This document shows, one piece after another, positions 15,530-25,794 of a DNA stretch of 64,000 bases. The position numbers and the translations under genes were made by a program. How positions within the stretch are numbered: position 1 is the stretch's first letter; every line of letters starts with the position of its first letter. The notes beneath the pieces were generated by a model, which worked only from the letters and a program-made list of their open reading frames with translations, searched no databases and had not been told where the DNA came from. The DNA is from Sulfuricella sp. T08. Its GTDB lineage: Bacteria > Pseudomonadota > Gammaproteobacteria > Burkholderiales > Sulfuricellaceae. The stretch spans positions 45,439 through 109,438 of the forward strand of contig NZ_DF967535.1 in assembly GCF_000971475.1 (NCBI RefSeq), in the 5' to 3' direction.

Positions 15530-17950
15530 TTAGCGCAATAGCTTGCGCCCTGCCTTTGGGTGTTCCGGCGCATGACAGGCACGGCGGAAAACCTGTAGAT
15601 TTTTCTGGGCGTGGCCCAGCACGCTGCCATGGGGGTAGCTGCCCGCCTCGTTCGCCATGCCGGCGGGGATTCCCGTCAGCAGTTCAATCCCCTCGTTCGC
15701 ATGCTCTGCGGTATAAATATGGAAAAGCCCCTTGGCAACAGCCTCCACGACCTTGCTCTCCAGCATCAGGTGGCGCCGATTACGATGGGGAATCAGCACC
15801 CCCTGGCTACCGTCCAGCCCAGCTGTTTCGCAAATGCGGAAATAACCCTCGATTTTTTCATTGATTCCGCCCACCGGTAGCACTTCACCGTACTGGTTAA
15901 CCGCGCCGGTAACGGCGATGCCCTGCCTGAGCGGCAGGCCGGACAAAGATGAGAGCAAGGCATAAAGCTCTGCGCAGGAAGCAGAATCTCCTTCTACGCC
16001 ATGGTATTCCTGCTCGAAGACGATGGAGGCATTGAGGGAAATTGGAGCGATATGCGCGAATAGTGCAGCCAGATAGTTTTGCAGAATGAAAACACCCTTG
16101 TCGTGAATCGGACCGGACAATTCAACCTCACGCTCGATATTCAGCAGACCGTCATCACCAGCGAAGGTGCGCGAGGTAATTCGTATCGGGAAACCAAAAC
16201 GGTAATCGCCCAGATCGACCTGCGTCAGGCCATTAATCTGACCCACTCTCTCGCCATGCAGGTCAATCAGCAGATCTCCCTCGGCGATGGATTCGCGCAG
16301 ACGCTGGTCTGGATAGTCGTGCCGCCAGGTGCGTGCCTGTAGTGCTGCCTCGACGTCCTCAGCCTCGACCAATCCATTCTTGCGGGTACAGCAGTTAGCG
16401 GCACTTTCCATCACCAGCGCCTCGGTTCGGGCGAAGATCGCACTTTGTCGCGCCTGATCGTCCACATCACGGTGACCATCTTCCAGCAAGCGCGCCACCG
16501 CTGAGGAAGAAAAATGGGGTAACCCAAGCTGACGGCAGGCGTGGGCGACAAAAATCGACGAGGCTCGCCGGGTTTCAACGCTGGATGAAAAGCTTTCTGC
16601 AAAATCCACCTTCACCCGGAAGTGGCGTGCGAATTCCGGGTCTTCCTCCTGCAAGTCGTAATACTGTTCGCGCGAACCGATCAGCACGATCTTGACCTCG
16701 ACATCAACGGCTTCCGGCTCGAGCGACACCGCTGCAATCGGGGAAAACGAAGTTCCCGGCTCTTCGATCTGCAGCCTGCCGCTGCGCAGAAAGCGTCGCA
16801 GCTTTTCCCACACCAGAGCGTCAACCAGCAAATCACGCAGGTGCAGCATGAGGAATCCGCCATGCGCCTTGAGTAGGCTTCCGGCACGGATGCGAGAAAA
16901 ATCTGTCACCAGCACGTCGTTTTCAGACTGGTACTCAATGCTGCCAAACAGCATGCGGAACAGCGGATTATCCTCGACAATCACCGGCGCGCCCGAGAGT
17001 CCGCCATTGTCCACTACCAGGTTGACCCGGTAACGGGACAGCGCACTTTCCAGGCTCTCCTGCCGGCTTTCCTCATCGTCATCGGCAGCCTGGAACAGCG
17101 CCAGGTTGTCGAGCACGTCATGGGCCATATCGTCCAGCCAGGTATTCAGCTTGGCGGCATCCTTGATCTGCTTCTTCAGGCCGGCGCGGATTTCCTGAAG
17201 GCCATGATCCAGCAGCGGTTTCACCACTTGGCGACGCAGCGCCGCCAGCGCTTCGTTCATCACCCGCTCCAGCGGCCGGGTTTTCTCGAAATAAAGGGTG
17301 ATCTCGACACGCAGTTCCTGCTCGGCCTGCTCTACCGCAGCCCGGCGCTCCTTCGGCAGGGAAAGCACCTCATCCTCGGCCAGCGGCTGTCCCGCCTCGC
17401 CCAGCAGAGTAAACACCATCCGCCCGGCCTCGCGGTGGATGCTGAAATTGCGCGCTTCCGCAAAGGCGGAGAGTTCAGCATAAGCCTTGGCTTCATCATC
17501 CTTGTAGGCTTTTTCGATGTGCGCGCATTCGGTCTTGAAATCCTGTCCCGCCAACTGCTGCGGGATTTCCGTCACCAGGGATTTCGCCATCTTCAGCAGG
17601 AGCTGGCGCAGCTGGCGCCCCTGCCCCGCTGGCAGGCGTAGCGCCAGAGGTCTTTCCGGGGTATCGAAGTTGTGCAGGTAGCACAGATCCGGCGGCACCA
17701 AGCGCTCGACTGCGATCGCCTGCATCGCCTGCGTTAGCAGGGAAGTGCGGCCACTACCGACCTCGCCCAGCACGAACAGATTGTAATCTGGCTGATCCAT
17801 TCCCAAGCCGAAGCGGGCGGCCGTTTCGGCTCGCTCCTGGCCGATCCAGGGCAAGGGCAGGTTGAGTAGTTCGGACGTATCTGAAAACCCCAGCGATTCG
17901 GGGGCGATGGTCAGGCGAAGATCAGCGGGTGTCAGATTTGAAATGGGCAT
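15530..17950 (-). CDS. Lon-family ATP-dependent protease (YcbZ/LonH-like)
   Basis: 806 residues. An N-terminal AAA-type ATPase region, interrupted by a long helical insert (about 150-300), precedes a C-terminal Lon protease domain. The catalytic dyad is visible: Ser656 in EGDSAS and Lys699 in GGINEKIEGYF, 43 residues apart as in Lon. The P-loop reads GEVGSGRTSLL, with Arg in place of the usual Lys; this is common to the subfamily. These proteins act in the cytoplasm on unfolded or regulatory substrates, but substrates are little known. The gene stands alone between an outward repeat region and the GAF-GGDEF-EAL gene. Confidence 0.88.
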   Translation of the reverse strand: MPISNLTPADLRLTIAPESLGFSDTSELLNLPLPWIGQERAETAARFGLGMDQPDYNLFVLGEVGSGRTSLLTQAMQAIAVERLVPPDLCYLHNFDTPERPLALRLPAGQGRQLRQLLLKMAKSLVTEIPQQLAGQDFKTECAHIEKAYKDDEAKAYAELSAFAEARNFSIHREAGRMVFTLLGEAGQPLAEDEVLSLPKERRAAVEQAEQELRVEITLYFEKTRPLERVMNEALAALRRQVVKPLLDHGLQEIRAGLKKQIKDAAKLNTWLDDMAHDVLDNLALFQAADDDEESRQESLESALSRYRVNLVVDNGGLSGAPVIVEDNPLFRMLFGSIEYQSENDVLVTDFSRIRAGSLLKAHGGFLMLHLRDLLVDALVWEKLRRFLRSGRLQIEEPGTSFSPIAAVSLEPEAVDVEVKIVLIGSREQYYDLQEEDPEFARHFRVKVDFAESFSSSVETRRASSIFVAHACRQLGLPHFSSSAVARLLEDGHRDVDDQARQSAIFARTEALVMESAANCCTRKNGLVEAEDVEAALQARTWRHDYPDQRLRESIAEGDLLIDLHGERVGQINGLTQVDLGDYRFGFPIRITSRTFAGDDGLLNIEREVELSGPIHDKGVFILQNYLAALFAHIAPISLNASIVFEQEYHGVEGDSASCAELYALLSSLSGLPLRQGIAVTGAVNQYGEVLPVGGINEKIEGYFRICETAGLDGSQGVLIPHRNRRHLMLESKVVEAVAKGLFHIYTAEHANEGIELLTGIPAGMANEAGSYPHGSVLGHAQKNLQVFRRACHAPEHPKAGRKLLR

Positions 17951-17954
17951 TTGT

Positions 17955-18075
17955 TAACCACAGAGACATTTAGAGACACAGAGGATTCTTGTATCCTAAC
18001 CTGAATTGCGCGCAAAGCCGCTATCATCAGGAATCTCCCCCTGGTTTTCTCCGTGTCTCTGTGCCTCTGTGGTGA
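17955..18075. repeat. Inverted CACAGAG-type repeat pair
   Basis: ACCACAGAGACA near 17957 and its inverted relative TCTCTGTGCCTCTGTGGT (about 18054-18073) bracket the spacer between the Lon-like gene and nagZ. Both carry the periodic CACAGAG unit found as a dispersed intergenic repeat in many proteobacteria. A weaker single relative is at about 53009 (CCACAAAGGCACAG). Confidence 0.6.
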
Positions 18076-18084
18076 AATATCTTG

Positions 18085-19173
18085 TTATTTGTTTCCACTC
18101 AGCGCACAGCTGTTGGTTTCGGCCAACTGCAGCGGCAGATCACCGCTCCTCCCGCCGATACTGCCGACGGCATGCACCGCTGCAACGTAATGCTTATCCT
18201 CATGCAATCTGTCCCAACTTTCCGGGTGCGTCCGGCCGTGCATGCGAATCAGGCGCGCCATGCCCAGTGCCGGCATTTCCCATTTCAGACCAGCCAGCAG
18301 TTCGTCGGCGCTTTCCGGCTTGTTACACACCAGCACCATATCGCAACCCGCCTGCAGCGATGCCTCGGCGCGTTGCACCACACCGCCTGCTGTGCTGGCG
18401 CCTTCCATGGAAAGATCGTCGCTGAAAATCACGCCGTCAAAGCCGAGTTCCTTGCGCAGGATATCCTTCAGCCAGATGCTGGAGAATCCTGCCGGCAGCT
18501 TGTCCACCTTCGGGTAGATCACATGTGCCGGCATCATCCCGGCAAGGCCAAAACCGATCATCTGCCTGAAGGGGATCAGGTCATCCATCTCAATGTCGGC
18601 ATAGTCGCGCTCGTCCACCGGGATTTCCAGATGCGAGTCGGCGCGCACGAAACCATGACCGGGAAAATGCTTGCCCACCGCGGCCATGCCGCCCTGTTTC
18701 AGGCCCAGCGTCAGGCTGTGCGCAAGAACTGCAATGGCCTGCGGGTCACGGTGGAAGGCGCGATCTCCGATCACCCCGCTTTGCCCGAAATCGATGTCCA
18801 GCACCGGGGTGAAGCTAAAATCCACGCCGCTGGCTCGCAGCTCGGCCGCCAGCACCCAACCGGTCTGGTGCGCCAGTGTCTTGGCGCGGTTCGGATGTTC
18901 GTCCCAGATATGTCCCAGCTCGCGCATCGGCGGCAGGCGGGTGAAACCATCACGGAATCGCTGCACCCGACCGCCTTCATGATCCACGGCAATCAACAGA
19001 TGAGGGTTGCGCAAAGCGTGAATTTCAGCGGTCAGCCTGGCTAGCTGCACCTGCGAGGAATAATTCCTGCTGAACAGGATCACACCGCCGACCAGAGGGT
19101 GTTTCAGTCTTTTCCTGTCCTCGTCAGTCAATTCGGTGCCGAGAACATCGAGCATTACCGGGCCAAGAGTCAT
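18085..19173 (-). CDS. nagZ: NagZ, beta-N-acetylhexosaminidase
   Basis: 362 residues, glycoside hydrolase family 3, slightly longer than the usual 340. The family signature KHFPGHG and the following DSH are present, as are the nucleophile Asp in FSDDLSM and the substrate-binding [11 protein letters not shown]. It is cytoplasmic and removes N-acetylglucosamine from anhydromuropeptides during peptidoglycan recycling. It is the last gene of the recO-pdxJ-acpS-nagZ group, 17 bases after acpS, an order conserved in betaproteobacteria. Confidence 0.95.
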   Translation of the reverse strand: MTLGPVMLDVLGTELTDEDRKRLKHPLVGGVILFSRNYSSQVQLARLTAEIHALRNPHLLIAVDHEGGRVQRFRDGFTRLPPMRELGHIWDEHPNRAKTLAHQTGWVLAAELRASGVDFSFTPVLDIDFGQSGVIGDRAFHRDPQAIAVLAHSLTLGLKQGGMAAVGKHFPGHGFVRADSHLEIPVDERDYADIEMDDLIPFRQMIGFGLAGMMPAHVIYPKVDKLPAGFSSIWLKDILRKELGFDGVIFSDDLSMEGASTAGGVVQRAEASLQAGCDMVLVCNKPESADELLAGLKWEMPALGMARLIRMHGRTHPESWDRLHEDKHYVAAVHAVGSIGGRSGDLPLQLAETNSCALSGNK

Positions 19174-19190
19174 TTTTGATTTTCTCTAGA

Positions 19191-19568
19191 TTATTTTTCC
19201 AGGACGGAAAACGCCACCACCATCTCCGCCTCGTCACTGATCGACAGGTGATGGCCGCGAATATGCCATTGCGCCAGAACTTGCGCCAGCTCGGGTTCCA
19301 GCCCAAAACCCGGTCGGCCGAGCGCATCGTGCGTCACGTTGATGTTGTGCCAGGTTGCCGGATGGCGCATCCCCGTGCCAAGCGCCTTGACGAAGGCTTC
19401 CTTGGCTGCAAAGCGTTTGGCGAGAAAGCGGGCGCGATGAACGCTGTTCGCAAAATCGTCCCATTCCCCGTTCGCCAGAATACGCCTGGCAAACCGGTCG
19501 CCGAAACGGTTCAGCGCTTCCTCGATACGCCCTACCGCAATAATGTCGGTGCCGATGCCGTAAATCAT
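19191..19568 (-). CDS. acpS: AcpS, holo-[acyl-carrier-protein] synthase
   Basis: 125 residues from ATG 19568, which overlaps the pdxJ stop by four bases; a longer frame upstream would only extend into pdxJ. The start [10 protein letters not shown] with its metal-binding Asp, and the later [15 protein letters not shown] signature, identify a 4'-phosphopantetheinyl transferase that activates acyl-carrier protein using coenzyme A. It is soluble and essential in most bacteria. Coupled translation with pdxJ is expected. Confidence 0.95.
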   Translation of the reverse strand: MIYGIGTDIIAVGRIEEALNRFGDRFARRILANGEWDDFANSVHRARFLAKRFAAKEAFVKALGTGMRHPATWHNINVTHDALGRPGFGLEPELAQVLAQWHIRGHHLSISDEAEMVVAFSVLEK

Positions 19569-20290
19569 CTGGCGACTGCCACCATCAGCGCTTTCATTTC
19601 CGCCACCGCCTGTTCCCAACCCACGAACAAGGCCTGCGCAACGATGGCATGACCGATATTGAGCTCGTAAACACCGGGGATGGCGGCGATTTTCTGCACA
19701 TTGTGGTAGTGCAAGCCGTGGCCCGCATTCATCCGCAGGCCGAGCTTCATGCCGTATTCAACCGCGTTGCGGATGCGTGCAAGTTCTACCTCCTGCGCCA
19801 CCTCAGTTTCGGCATCGGCAAAGTGGCCGGTATGAATTTCCACCACTGGCGCACCCACTTCCCTGGCCGCATCGAGCTGCGCCTTTTCCGGCGCAATGAA
19901 CAGCGAAACGCGAATACCGGCATCGCCCATTGCAGCACAGGCCTGTTTGATACGCTCGAAATGGGCAACCACGTCGAGCCCGCCTTCGGTGGTCCGTTCC
20001 TCGCGCTTCTCCGGTACCAGACAGACATCCTGCGGTTTCAAACGCAGCGCAATCCCCACCATCTCGTCCGTCACCGCCATTTCCAGATTCATCCGGGTCT
20101 GCAAGGCCGCACGCAGAATTTCCACGTCCTCGTCCTGGATGTGGCGGCGGTCTTCGCGCAAGTGCAGGGTGATCGAATCCGCGCCAGCTGATTCCGCCAT
20201 CAACGCCGCCTGGATCGGGCTGGGATAGCGGGTTCCGCGCGCCTGCCGAAGCGTGGCTACATGGTCGATGTTGACCCCCAAATGAATCAT
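19565..20290 (-). CDS. pdxJ: PdxJ, pyridoxine 5'-phosphate synthase
   Basis: 241 residues, the family length. The N-terminus [17 protein letters not shown] and the segments [31 protein letters not shown] and [13 protein letters not shown] are diagnostic of PdxJ. It condenses 1-deoxyxylulose 5-phosphate with 3-hydroxy-1-aminoacetone phosphate, the last ring-forming step of vitamin B6 synthesis. The gene overlaps recO by four bases upstream and acpS by four downstream, so the three are translationally coupled. Confidence 0.97.
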   Translation of the reverse strand: MIHLGVNIDHVATLRQARGTRYPSPIQAALMAESAGADSITLHLREDRRHIQDEDVEILRAALQTRMNLEMAVTDEMVGIALRLKPQDVCLVPEKREERTTEGGLDVVAHFERIKQACAAMGDAGIRVSLFIAPEKAQLDAAREVGAPVVEIHTGHFADAETEVAQEVELARIRNAVEYGMKLGLRMNAGHGLHYHNVQKIAAIPGVYELNIGHAIVAQALFVGWEQAVAEMKALMVAVAR

Positions 20291-21012
20291 AGTTCCTGTA
20301 AGTCCTTTAATATCTGGCGGGTATGCAAGGTATCCTCGCCGAGATAATGATTGATCAGCGCCCGCATCAACGCCTTGCTTTGCTGCAGGGTGACCGGATC
20401 GCCGTAATCGTCGGCGGCCATGTCCAGCAGCGTCTTCCCCCGCAATTCTACACCGTTTTGGCCGTTTTTTTGCCGCACCGGGCCGCGCTCGAAAACGTAG
20501 CGGTAAGGCACATCCACCTCGATCGCCGCCCCGGAATCAGCATCATGGTCGAGCGTCAGGGCGTAACCCAATTCCTTCAGCAGATTCATTTCGAAGCGCC
20601 GCAGAACGGCGGCATAATCCGTGCGCCGCGCGAGTTCCTGCAAGGTATCCTGGTAATAAATGAACAGCTGCTCGTGCGGGTCGTCGCGGTGCAGCAGCTT
20701 GAGCAGCAGCTCATTCAGGTAAAAACCACAGATCAGCGCCGTGCCCTGCAACAACGGCTGTCCACCCTGCCATTCGGCACTGTGCAGTGTGCGTAGCTCG
20801 GCCTTGCCGAACCAACTCAATGAAAGCGGCTGGAAAGAAAGCAACAGTCCGCGCACGGCTGATTTCGGTCGCCGCGCGCCGCGCGCCATCAGCGGCAGAC
20901 GACCGAAATCACGGCTGAACACCTCGACGATCAGGCTGGTTTCGCGATAGGGATAGGTATGCAGGACATACGCGGGTTGATCTCCCTGCCTGGCATTATG
21001 TTCTCGTGCCAT
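20287..21012 (-). CDS. recO: RecO, recombination mediator
   Basis: 241 residues. The N-terminal OB-fold (about 1-85: [21 protein letters not shown]) and a helical C-terminal domain ([28 protein letters not shown]) match RecO, which helps RecA load on SSB-coated DNA together with RecR. The zinc-binding Cys residues of some family members are absent. In betaproteobacteria recO normally follows era directly; here about 3.9 kb with other genes lies between them and recO has its own probable promoter. Confidence 0.95.
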   Translation of the reverse strand: MAREHNARQGDQPAYVLHTYPYRETSLIVEVFSRDFGRLPLMARGARRPKSAVRGLLLSFQPLSLSWFGKAELRTLHSAEWQGGQPLLQGTALICGFYLNELLLKLLHRDDPHEQLFIYYQDTLQELARRTDYAAVLRRFEMNLLKELGYALTLDHDADSGAAIEVDVPYRYVFERGPVRQKNGQNGVELRGKTLLDMAADDYGDPVTLQQSKALMRALINHYLGEDTLHTRQILKDLQEL

Positions 21013-21063
21013 ACCCTCGAATAATAGCTAGCAAATCAATACGGTTATTGTTTAACACCGTTA

Positions 21064-21069
21064 ATTATA
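21064..21069 (-). promoter_or_regulatory. Probable -10 element for recO operon
   Basis: On the minus strand this is an exact TATAAT, 51 bases before the recO start. No convincing -35 is seen at 16-18 bases. A promoter here is needed because recO is no longer adjacent to era. Confidence 0.5.
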
Positions 21070-21242
21070 CGGGTTAGGATGCAGGGCTATCCATTATTTT
21101 CGGCTTCCAGTCCACGCTTTCCGGATAATCCGGGCGCTTTTAACAACTGCGACAAGCACATTCGACCTGCCATGAGATTCAGCTTAAAATCCTGTTTAAT
21201 TGAATTTCATCTAACCTGAAGATTTGAAGGAGATTCGAAAAT

Positions 21243-21554
21243 ATGGAAAGAAGAGACAACATGCCCATTTGGGTTTTCTTTGGGCTCTCCAGCATCAACA
21301 GCCGGAAAGGCGCTCTGATCCTGTTCTGGAGTTGTTTCGCGTTCGGGATTGCCTGCATTCCCTTTTCCCCTGCTCTGCCGTGGTTGCCTACAACCGGGCC
21401 GGGCTGTTTTGCTTGCGGGATCGCCCCCATCCCCGCTTCCTATCACCTGGATGACTGGAGTTGGGCCGGACTGACTTTTATAGTGGCCTTGTGGTATTGG
21501 CTGTGCATCCGGTGGATCGACAAAAATTCGACATGGGAACCCCGGCCTCAATAA
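21243..21554 (+). CDS. Small two-helix membrane protein, unknown function
   Basis: 103 residues (97 if the ATG at 21261 is used). Two hydrophobic segments are visible: about residues 22-47 and 74-87, the second rich in Trp and Tyr (WAGLTFIVALWYWLCIRW). Three Cys lie in or near the first helix and loop. AAGGAG lies 11 bases before the first ATG. I do not recognise the family. It stands alone between recO (divergent) and the nitronate monooxygenase-like gene 229 bases downstream. An inner-membrane location is inferred. Confidence 0.65.
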   Translation: MERRDNMPIWVFFGLSSINSRKGALILFWSCFAFGIACIPFSPALPWLPTTGPGCFACGIAPIPASYHLDDWSWAGLTFIVALWYWLCIRWIDKNSTWEPRPQ

Positions 21555-21783
21555 ATCTCACAGGGATACCTTGGCTCACACCTCGAAGCAAGCTCTGCTA
21601 TCGAAGGACATTCCTCCCATCCCGGTCGCTAAACCACAGATACCCCGCAAGGAAATATTGCCACACGGAAAATAGTTATCTAGTCTCCGGGAGGTGGTAA
21701 AATCTCTTATGTGGGCTAATCATACAGCGGCATCATGCGCTTAAAAGCCAGTTATAACCATTGACGTTAGTCCGAGGGTAGCA

Positions 21784-23028
21784 ATGAAATGTGTGGATGA
21801 TTTCCGCCTGCAATTCGGCAAGCAGGAACTGGTGCCGATCATTATTGGCGGGATGGGTGTGGATATCTCGACGGCCGAGCTCGCGCTCGAAGCGGCGCGT
21901 TTGGGCGGCATCGGCCACATTTCCGACGCCATGCTGCCGACCGTGTCCGACCGTCGCTACGAAACGCACTTCATCAAAGAAAAACTCAAGCAGTACAAAT
22001 ACAACATCGACAATTCCGACAAGTCGTTGGTGAAATTCGACCTCGGCCATATTGCCGAGGCCACCCGCCTGCACGTGAGCAAGACCATGGAAGCCAAGCG
22101 CGGCGAAGGCATGATCTTCATCAACTGCATGGAAAAACTCACCATGAACGCGCCGCGCGAAACGCTGCGCGTGCGCCTGCGCACAGCCCTTGATGCAGGA
22201 ATTGACGGCATTACGCTGAGCGCCGGCCTCCACCTCGGTTCATTCGCGCTGATGGAAGATCACCCCCGCTTTCGTGATGCCAGGCTGGGCATCATTGTCT
22301 CCTCGCTTCGGGCACTACAGCTCTTCCTGCGCAAAACCGCCAAACTCAATCGGTTGCCGGATTTCATCGTGGTCGAAGGGCCTCTGGCCGGCGGACATCT
22401 CGGCTTCGACATGGATTGGGCGAAATACGATCTGCACACGATCATGGCTGAAATTTATCAGTATTTGCAGTCGGAGAAATTAAATATTCCACTGATTGCG
22501 GCCGGCGGAATTTTCACCGGCAGCGATGCCGTGTCCTTCCTCGAAAACGGCGCAGCGGCGGTGCAAGTGGCAACACGCTTTACCGCGGTGCACGAGTGCG
22601 GTCTGCCGGAGAAGGTGATTCAGGAGTACATCAAGGCCACGGAGGACGACATCGAGGTCAACACCGTTTCACCGACGGGCTATCCGATGCGTATGCTCAA
22701 AAACAGCCCGGCAATCGGCTCAGGCATCCGTCCTGGCTGCGAGTCTTACGGCTACCTGCTCGATGGCTCCGGGCATTGCGCCTACATCGAAGCCTATAAC
22801 CGTGAAGTAGCAGCTCACCCGAAGGCAAAGAAAATCTCGGTGAAGGAAAAGACCTGCCTTTGTACCCACATGCGCAACTTCAATTGCTGGACCTGCGGCC
22901 ATTACACCTATCGGCTCAAGGACACCACACGACGCCTGCCGGACGGCAGTTACCAGATCCTCAGCGCGGAGCACGTGTTCCGCGACTATCAGTTCAGCGT
23001 CGACCAGAAGATCGCATTGCCGGATTAA
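21784..23028 (+). CDS. Nitronate monooxygenase-like flavoprotein with Cys-rich C-terminal tail
   Basis: 414 residues. The TIM-barrel FMN domain of the 2-nitropropane dioxygenase/NMO family covers about 10-310: PIIIGGMGVDIST at the start, GPLAGGHLGF with His205 at the active-site position, and AAGGIFTGSDAVSFLENGAAAVQVATRF for phosphate binding. Typical members oxidise nitronates such as propionate 3-nitronate. The last 60 residues are unusual: C358-x-C360, then C368-x2-C371, a possible Zn or Fe-S site, with two more Cys (319, 332) before it. A small protein gene follows after six bases. The real substrate is unknown; this longer subgroup may not be a nitronate oxidase. Confidence 0.85.
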   Translation: MKCVDDFRLQFGKQELVPIIIGGMGVDISTAELALEAARLGGIGHISDAMLPTVSDRRYETHFIKEKLKQYKYNIDNSDKSLVKFDLGHIAEATRLHVSKTMEAKRGEGMIFINCMEKLTMNAPRETLRVRLRTALDAGIDGITLSAGLHLGSFALMEDHPRFRDARLGIIVSSLRALQLFLRKTAKLNRLPDFIVVEGPLAGGHLGFDMDWAKYDLHTIMAEIYQYLQSEKLNIPLIAAGGIFTGSDAVSFLENGAAAVQVATRFTAVHECGLPEKVIQEYIKATEDDIEVNTVSPTGYPMRMLKNSPAIGSGIRPGCESYGYLLDGSGHCAYIEAYNREVAAHPKAKKISVKEKTCLCTHMRNFNCWTCGHYTYRLKDTTRRLPDGSYQILSAEHVFRDYQFSVDQKIALPD

Positions 23029-23034
23029 AAAACC

Positions 23035-23337
23035 ATGAAAAGAACAGACCTGGAAAAGAACATCGGCTTGAAAATAAAGGGCAAAATCAACCAACCCGGC
23101 ACTGCCGGACGCATCGGCCAAGAGGCTGTCATTGCCGTAGACCGGCGCGAACAACGCAAACTCGATCAGGCACTCGGTCTGGTGCCGTTTGCAGTCAAAC
23201 TGAACGGTGATCTGGTGAAGCAGATCCAGTCGCTGGCGCAAGAACGTCAGACAGGACTAAACGAAATGGTAGCGGAATTACTGCAAAAAGGCTTGAACAG
23301 CCAAGCAAAAATAGTCAGTCCAACACGTTCATTATAA
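23035..23337 (+). CDS. Small protein with ribbon-helix-helix-like C-terminus
   Basis: 100 residues, Lys/Arg/Gln-rich. The C-terminal half (about 48-90: PFAVKLNGDLVKQIQSLAQ..., GLNEMVAELLQKGL) has the strand-helix-helix pattern of MetJ/Arc-type ribbon-helix-helix proteins; the N-terminal half (KIKGKINQPGTAGRIGQ) looks flexible. It starts six bases after the NMO-like gene and ends before a strong hairpin, so the two form an operon. It may be an autoregulator or an accessory protein; no known family is claimed. Confidence 0.7.
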   Translation: MKRTDLEKNIGLKIKGKINQPGTAGRIGQEAVIAVDRREQRKLDQALGLVPFAVKLNGDLVKQIQSLAQERQTGLNEMVAELLQKGLNSQAKIVSPTRSL

Positions 23338-23345
23338 AGACATAA

Positions 23346-23386
23346 GGGGCCAAGTCCTGCATTATGAAAATGCAAGACTTGGCCCC
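23346..23386. terminator. Long hairpin between convergent genes
   Basis: GGGGCCAAGTCCTGCATT pairs with a mirror arm ending ACTTGGCCCC: 18 base pairs with one mismatch around a short loop. It lies between the NMO-like operon and rhlE, which converge, and could end transcription from both sides. The long stem and weak T run also fit a dispersed palindrome. Confidence 0.6.
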
Positions 23387-23398
23387 TACCACTTTTAA

Positions 23399-24733
23399 TC
23401 AGCGATGGCGTCCGCCGGAACGATGCAGCGGGGGCGTCCTTGGCGTAGCCACATTGCCATTTGCCTCTCTGGCCGGCACTGCCCCCCGGCTCTGTGAAGG
23501 TACCCTGGGCGCGGAACGGCCTCTCGGCTGACCACGACCACCCGGTGTTGACCCGCGTCCATTCTGGATCGGCTCAGGCTTGGCATTCCGGTCTGGCTCG
23601 AAACCCGGCACCACTTCCTCGGGCAATTCCCTCTTCAGCAGTCTTTCGATATCCGCCAGCAGCTTGTATTCATCGACGCACACCAGAGACACAGCTTCAC
23701 CAGACGCGCCAGCGCGGCCGGTACGGCCGATGCGGTGAACATAATCTTCCGGCACGTTGGGCAACTCGAAGTTGACCACATGCGGCAAGTCAACGACGTC
23801 AATACCGCGGGCGGCAATATCTGTAGCCACCAGCACTCTCAGGCTACCGTCCTTGAACTCGCTCAATGCGCGAGTCCGCGCCGACTGGCTCTTGTTGCCG
23901 TGGATCGCCAGCGCCGGGATGCCGCCCTTGACCAGATGTTCTGCCAGCTGGTTGGCGCCGTGCTTGGTGCGGGTAAACACCAGCACCTGCGACCAGTCGT
24001 GCTGCTTTATCAGGTGGGAAAGCAAGGCGCGTTTCTTGTCGCGGTCCACCGGGTAAACCTTGTGCGACACATTGTCGGCAGTGGCGTTGCGGCGCGCCAC
24101 CTCGATCATCGCGGGCTTGTTCAGCAAGCCGTCGGCCAGCGCCTTTATCTCGTCGGAGAAGGTGGCTGAAAACAGCAGGTTCTGCCGATGCTTCGGCAAT
24201 AGCGCGAGGATTTTCTTGATGTCGCGGATAAAACCCATGTCCAGCATGCGGTCGGCTTCGTCCAGCACCAGAATTTCGACGTGCGACAGGTCGACGGTTT
24301 TCTGCTGCACGTGATCCAGCAAACGCCCCGGCGTGGCAACCAGGATATCCACGCGACTCCTGAGTTTCGTGATTTGCGGATTGATGTTGACCCCGCCGAT
24401 CATGGTCATGGAATTCAGTTTCAGATGCTTGCCATAATCCCGCACGCTCTCCTCCACCTGTGCCGCGAGTTCGCGGGTAGGAATGAGGATCAGCGCCCGA
24501 ATCGGTGCCCGACCGCTGGATGGGCCTTTGACACTGGCATCAGAAAGACGGTGCAGGATAGGCAGAACGAAGCCGGCGGTCTTGCCGGTGCCGGTCTGTG
24601 CGCCGGCAAGCAGGTCGCCGCCCGACATCACGGCGGGAATCGCCTGCATCTGGATAGGTGTGGGAACAGTGTAGCCGCATTCAGTGACGGCACGAACAAT
24701 TTCATCGGACAGACCGAGGGAAGCAAAGGACAT
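23399..24733 (-). CDS. rhlE: RhlE-type DEAD-box RNA helicase
   Basis: 444 residues. All core motifs are present: Q motif (about 2-30), [10 protein letters not shown] (motif I), [23 protein letters not shown] (motif II), SATFS (motif III), and [11 protein letters not shown] plus [10 protein letters not shown] in the second RecA domain. The C-terminal 70 residues are Pro/Arg/Gly-rich and low in complexity, as in RhlE/DeaD relatives that bind rRNA. It probably remodels ribosome assembly intermediates or mRNA. It is a single-gene unit on the minus strand inside the segment that separates era from recO. Confidence 0.92.
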   Translation of the reverse strand: MSFASLGLSDEIVRAVTECGYTVPTPIQMQAIPAVMSGGDLLAGAQTGTGKTAGFVLPILHRLSDASVKGPSSGRAPIRALILIPTRELAAQVEESVRDYGKHLKLNSMTMIGGVNINPQITKLRSRVDILVATPGRLLDHVQQKTVDLSHVEILVLDEADRMLDMGFIRDIKKILALLPKHRQNLLFSATFSDEIKALADGLLNKPAMIEVARRNATADNVSHKVYPVDRDKKRALLSHLIKQHDWSQVLVFTRTKHGANQLAEHLVKGGIPALAIHGNKSQSARTRALSEFKDGSLRVLVATDIAARGIDVVDLPHVVNFELPNVPEDYVHRIGRTGRAGASGEAVSLVCVDEYKLLADIERLLKRELPEEVVPGFEPDRNAKPEPIQNGRGSTPGGRGQPRGRSAPRVPSQSRGAVPAREANGNVATPRTPPLHRSGGRHR

Positions 24734-24912
24734 GGTAACTCCAGGAATAACATCGGCCTGTCGCCGTTTATCGGCGCCAGTCTTAGACAGATGAGGGGGT
24801 TTTATAAGCCCGAATGGGCAGCGGCGCGATGACTGGATTGCGTACGCCGCAGGCGCGCATTATAGCAGAGTGAAGGCTTTTTCACCGTTTAGCTATGAGG
24901 ACAGGAGAGAGG

Positions 24913-25794
24913 TTATTCGTAACCCAGGCTTTTCACCGCCCGTTCATCGTCAGCCCAACCACTTTTCACCTTGACCCAGACTTCGAGGTAAACCTTGAGA
25001 CCGAACAGCTCTTCCATGTCCTTGCGGGCCTGTGTTCCGATTTCCTTGAGTTTTTCGCCTTTCTTTCCGATCAGGATCGGCTTCTGGCTATCCCTGTCGA
25101 CGATGATGGCAGCGTAAACGCGGCGTAGCTCGCCTTCGGTTTCGAACTTCTCGATCTCGACGCTGATGGAATAGGGAATTTCGTCGCCCAGAAGGCGGAA
25201 AACTTTTTCGCGCACGATTTCGGCGGCGAGAAAACGCTCGCTGCGGTCGGTAATTTCGTCCTCGCCATATATCGGCTCGCCTTCCTGCAAATGACGGCGG
25301 ATCTCCTGCACCAGTTCAGGCAACTGCGCGTCGCGCTTGGCGCTGACAGGAATGATCGCCGCAAAGGGGAACGAGGCTGACACTTTCTCGATAAACGGCA
25401 GCAGCGTTGACTTGTCACTCACCTTGTCGGTCTTGTTGATCACCAGCACCACGGGTTGATTGCGCGGCAACAGGGCCAGCACCTTTTCGTCGCGGGCATC
25501 GAAGCGCATCGCTTCGATTACGAACAGCGCCACATCCACATCCGACAGTGATTGCGTCACGGTACGGTTCATCACACGATTCAGCACATTCTGGTGCTGC
25601 ATCTGGAAGCCTGGCGTATCCACGAAAACATACTGAGCATCGGCATCGGTACGTATGCCGACAATTCGGTGCCGGGTGGTCTGCGCCTTGCGAGAAGTGA
25701 TGCTGATTTTCTGCCCGATCAAGTGATTAAGCAGCGTAGACTTGCCCACATTCGGACGGCCGACGATGGCGATGTAACCGGTGCGAAATTCCAT
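24913..25794 (-). CDS. era: Era, ribosome-assembly GTPase
   Basis: 293 residues. G1 [11 protein letters not shown]2 region [10 protein letters not shown]3 DTPGF, G4 NKTDKV and G5 SAKRD are in order, followed by a KH domain (about 205-290: [32 protein letters not shown]). Era binds the 3' end of 16S rRNA and is needed for 30S maturation. It is the last gene of the lepA-lepB-DUF4845-rnc-era series here, 86 bases after rnc. Confidence 0.97.
   Translation of the reverse strand: MEFRTGYIAIVGRPNVGKSTLLNHLIGQKISITSRKAQTTRHRIVGIRTDADAQYVFVDTPGFQMQHQNVLNRVMNRTVTQSLSDVDVALFVIEAMRFDARDEKVLALLPRNQPVVLVINKTDKVSDKSTLLPFIEKVSASFPFAAIIPVSAKRDAQLPELVQEIRRHLQEGEPIYGEDEITDRSERFLAAEIVREKVFRLLGDEIPYSISVEIEKFETEGELRRVYAAIIVDRDSQKPILIGKKGEKLKEIGTQARKDMEELFGLKVYLEVWVKVKSGWADDERAVKSLGYE

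Noticed and set aside
18082..19044. A 320-codon plus-strand frame opposite nagZ
   Set aside because: NagZ on the minus strand has all its active-site motifs, and the plus-strand product shows no similarity.
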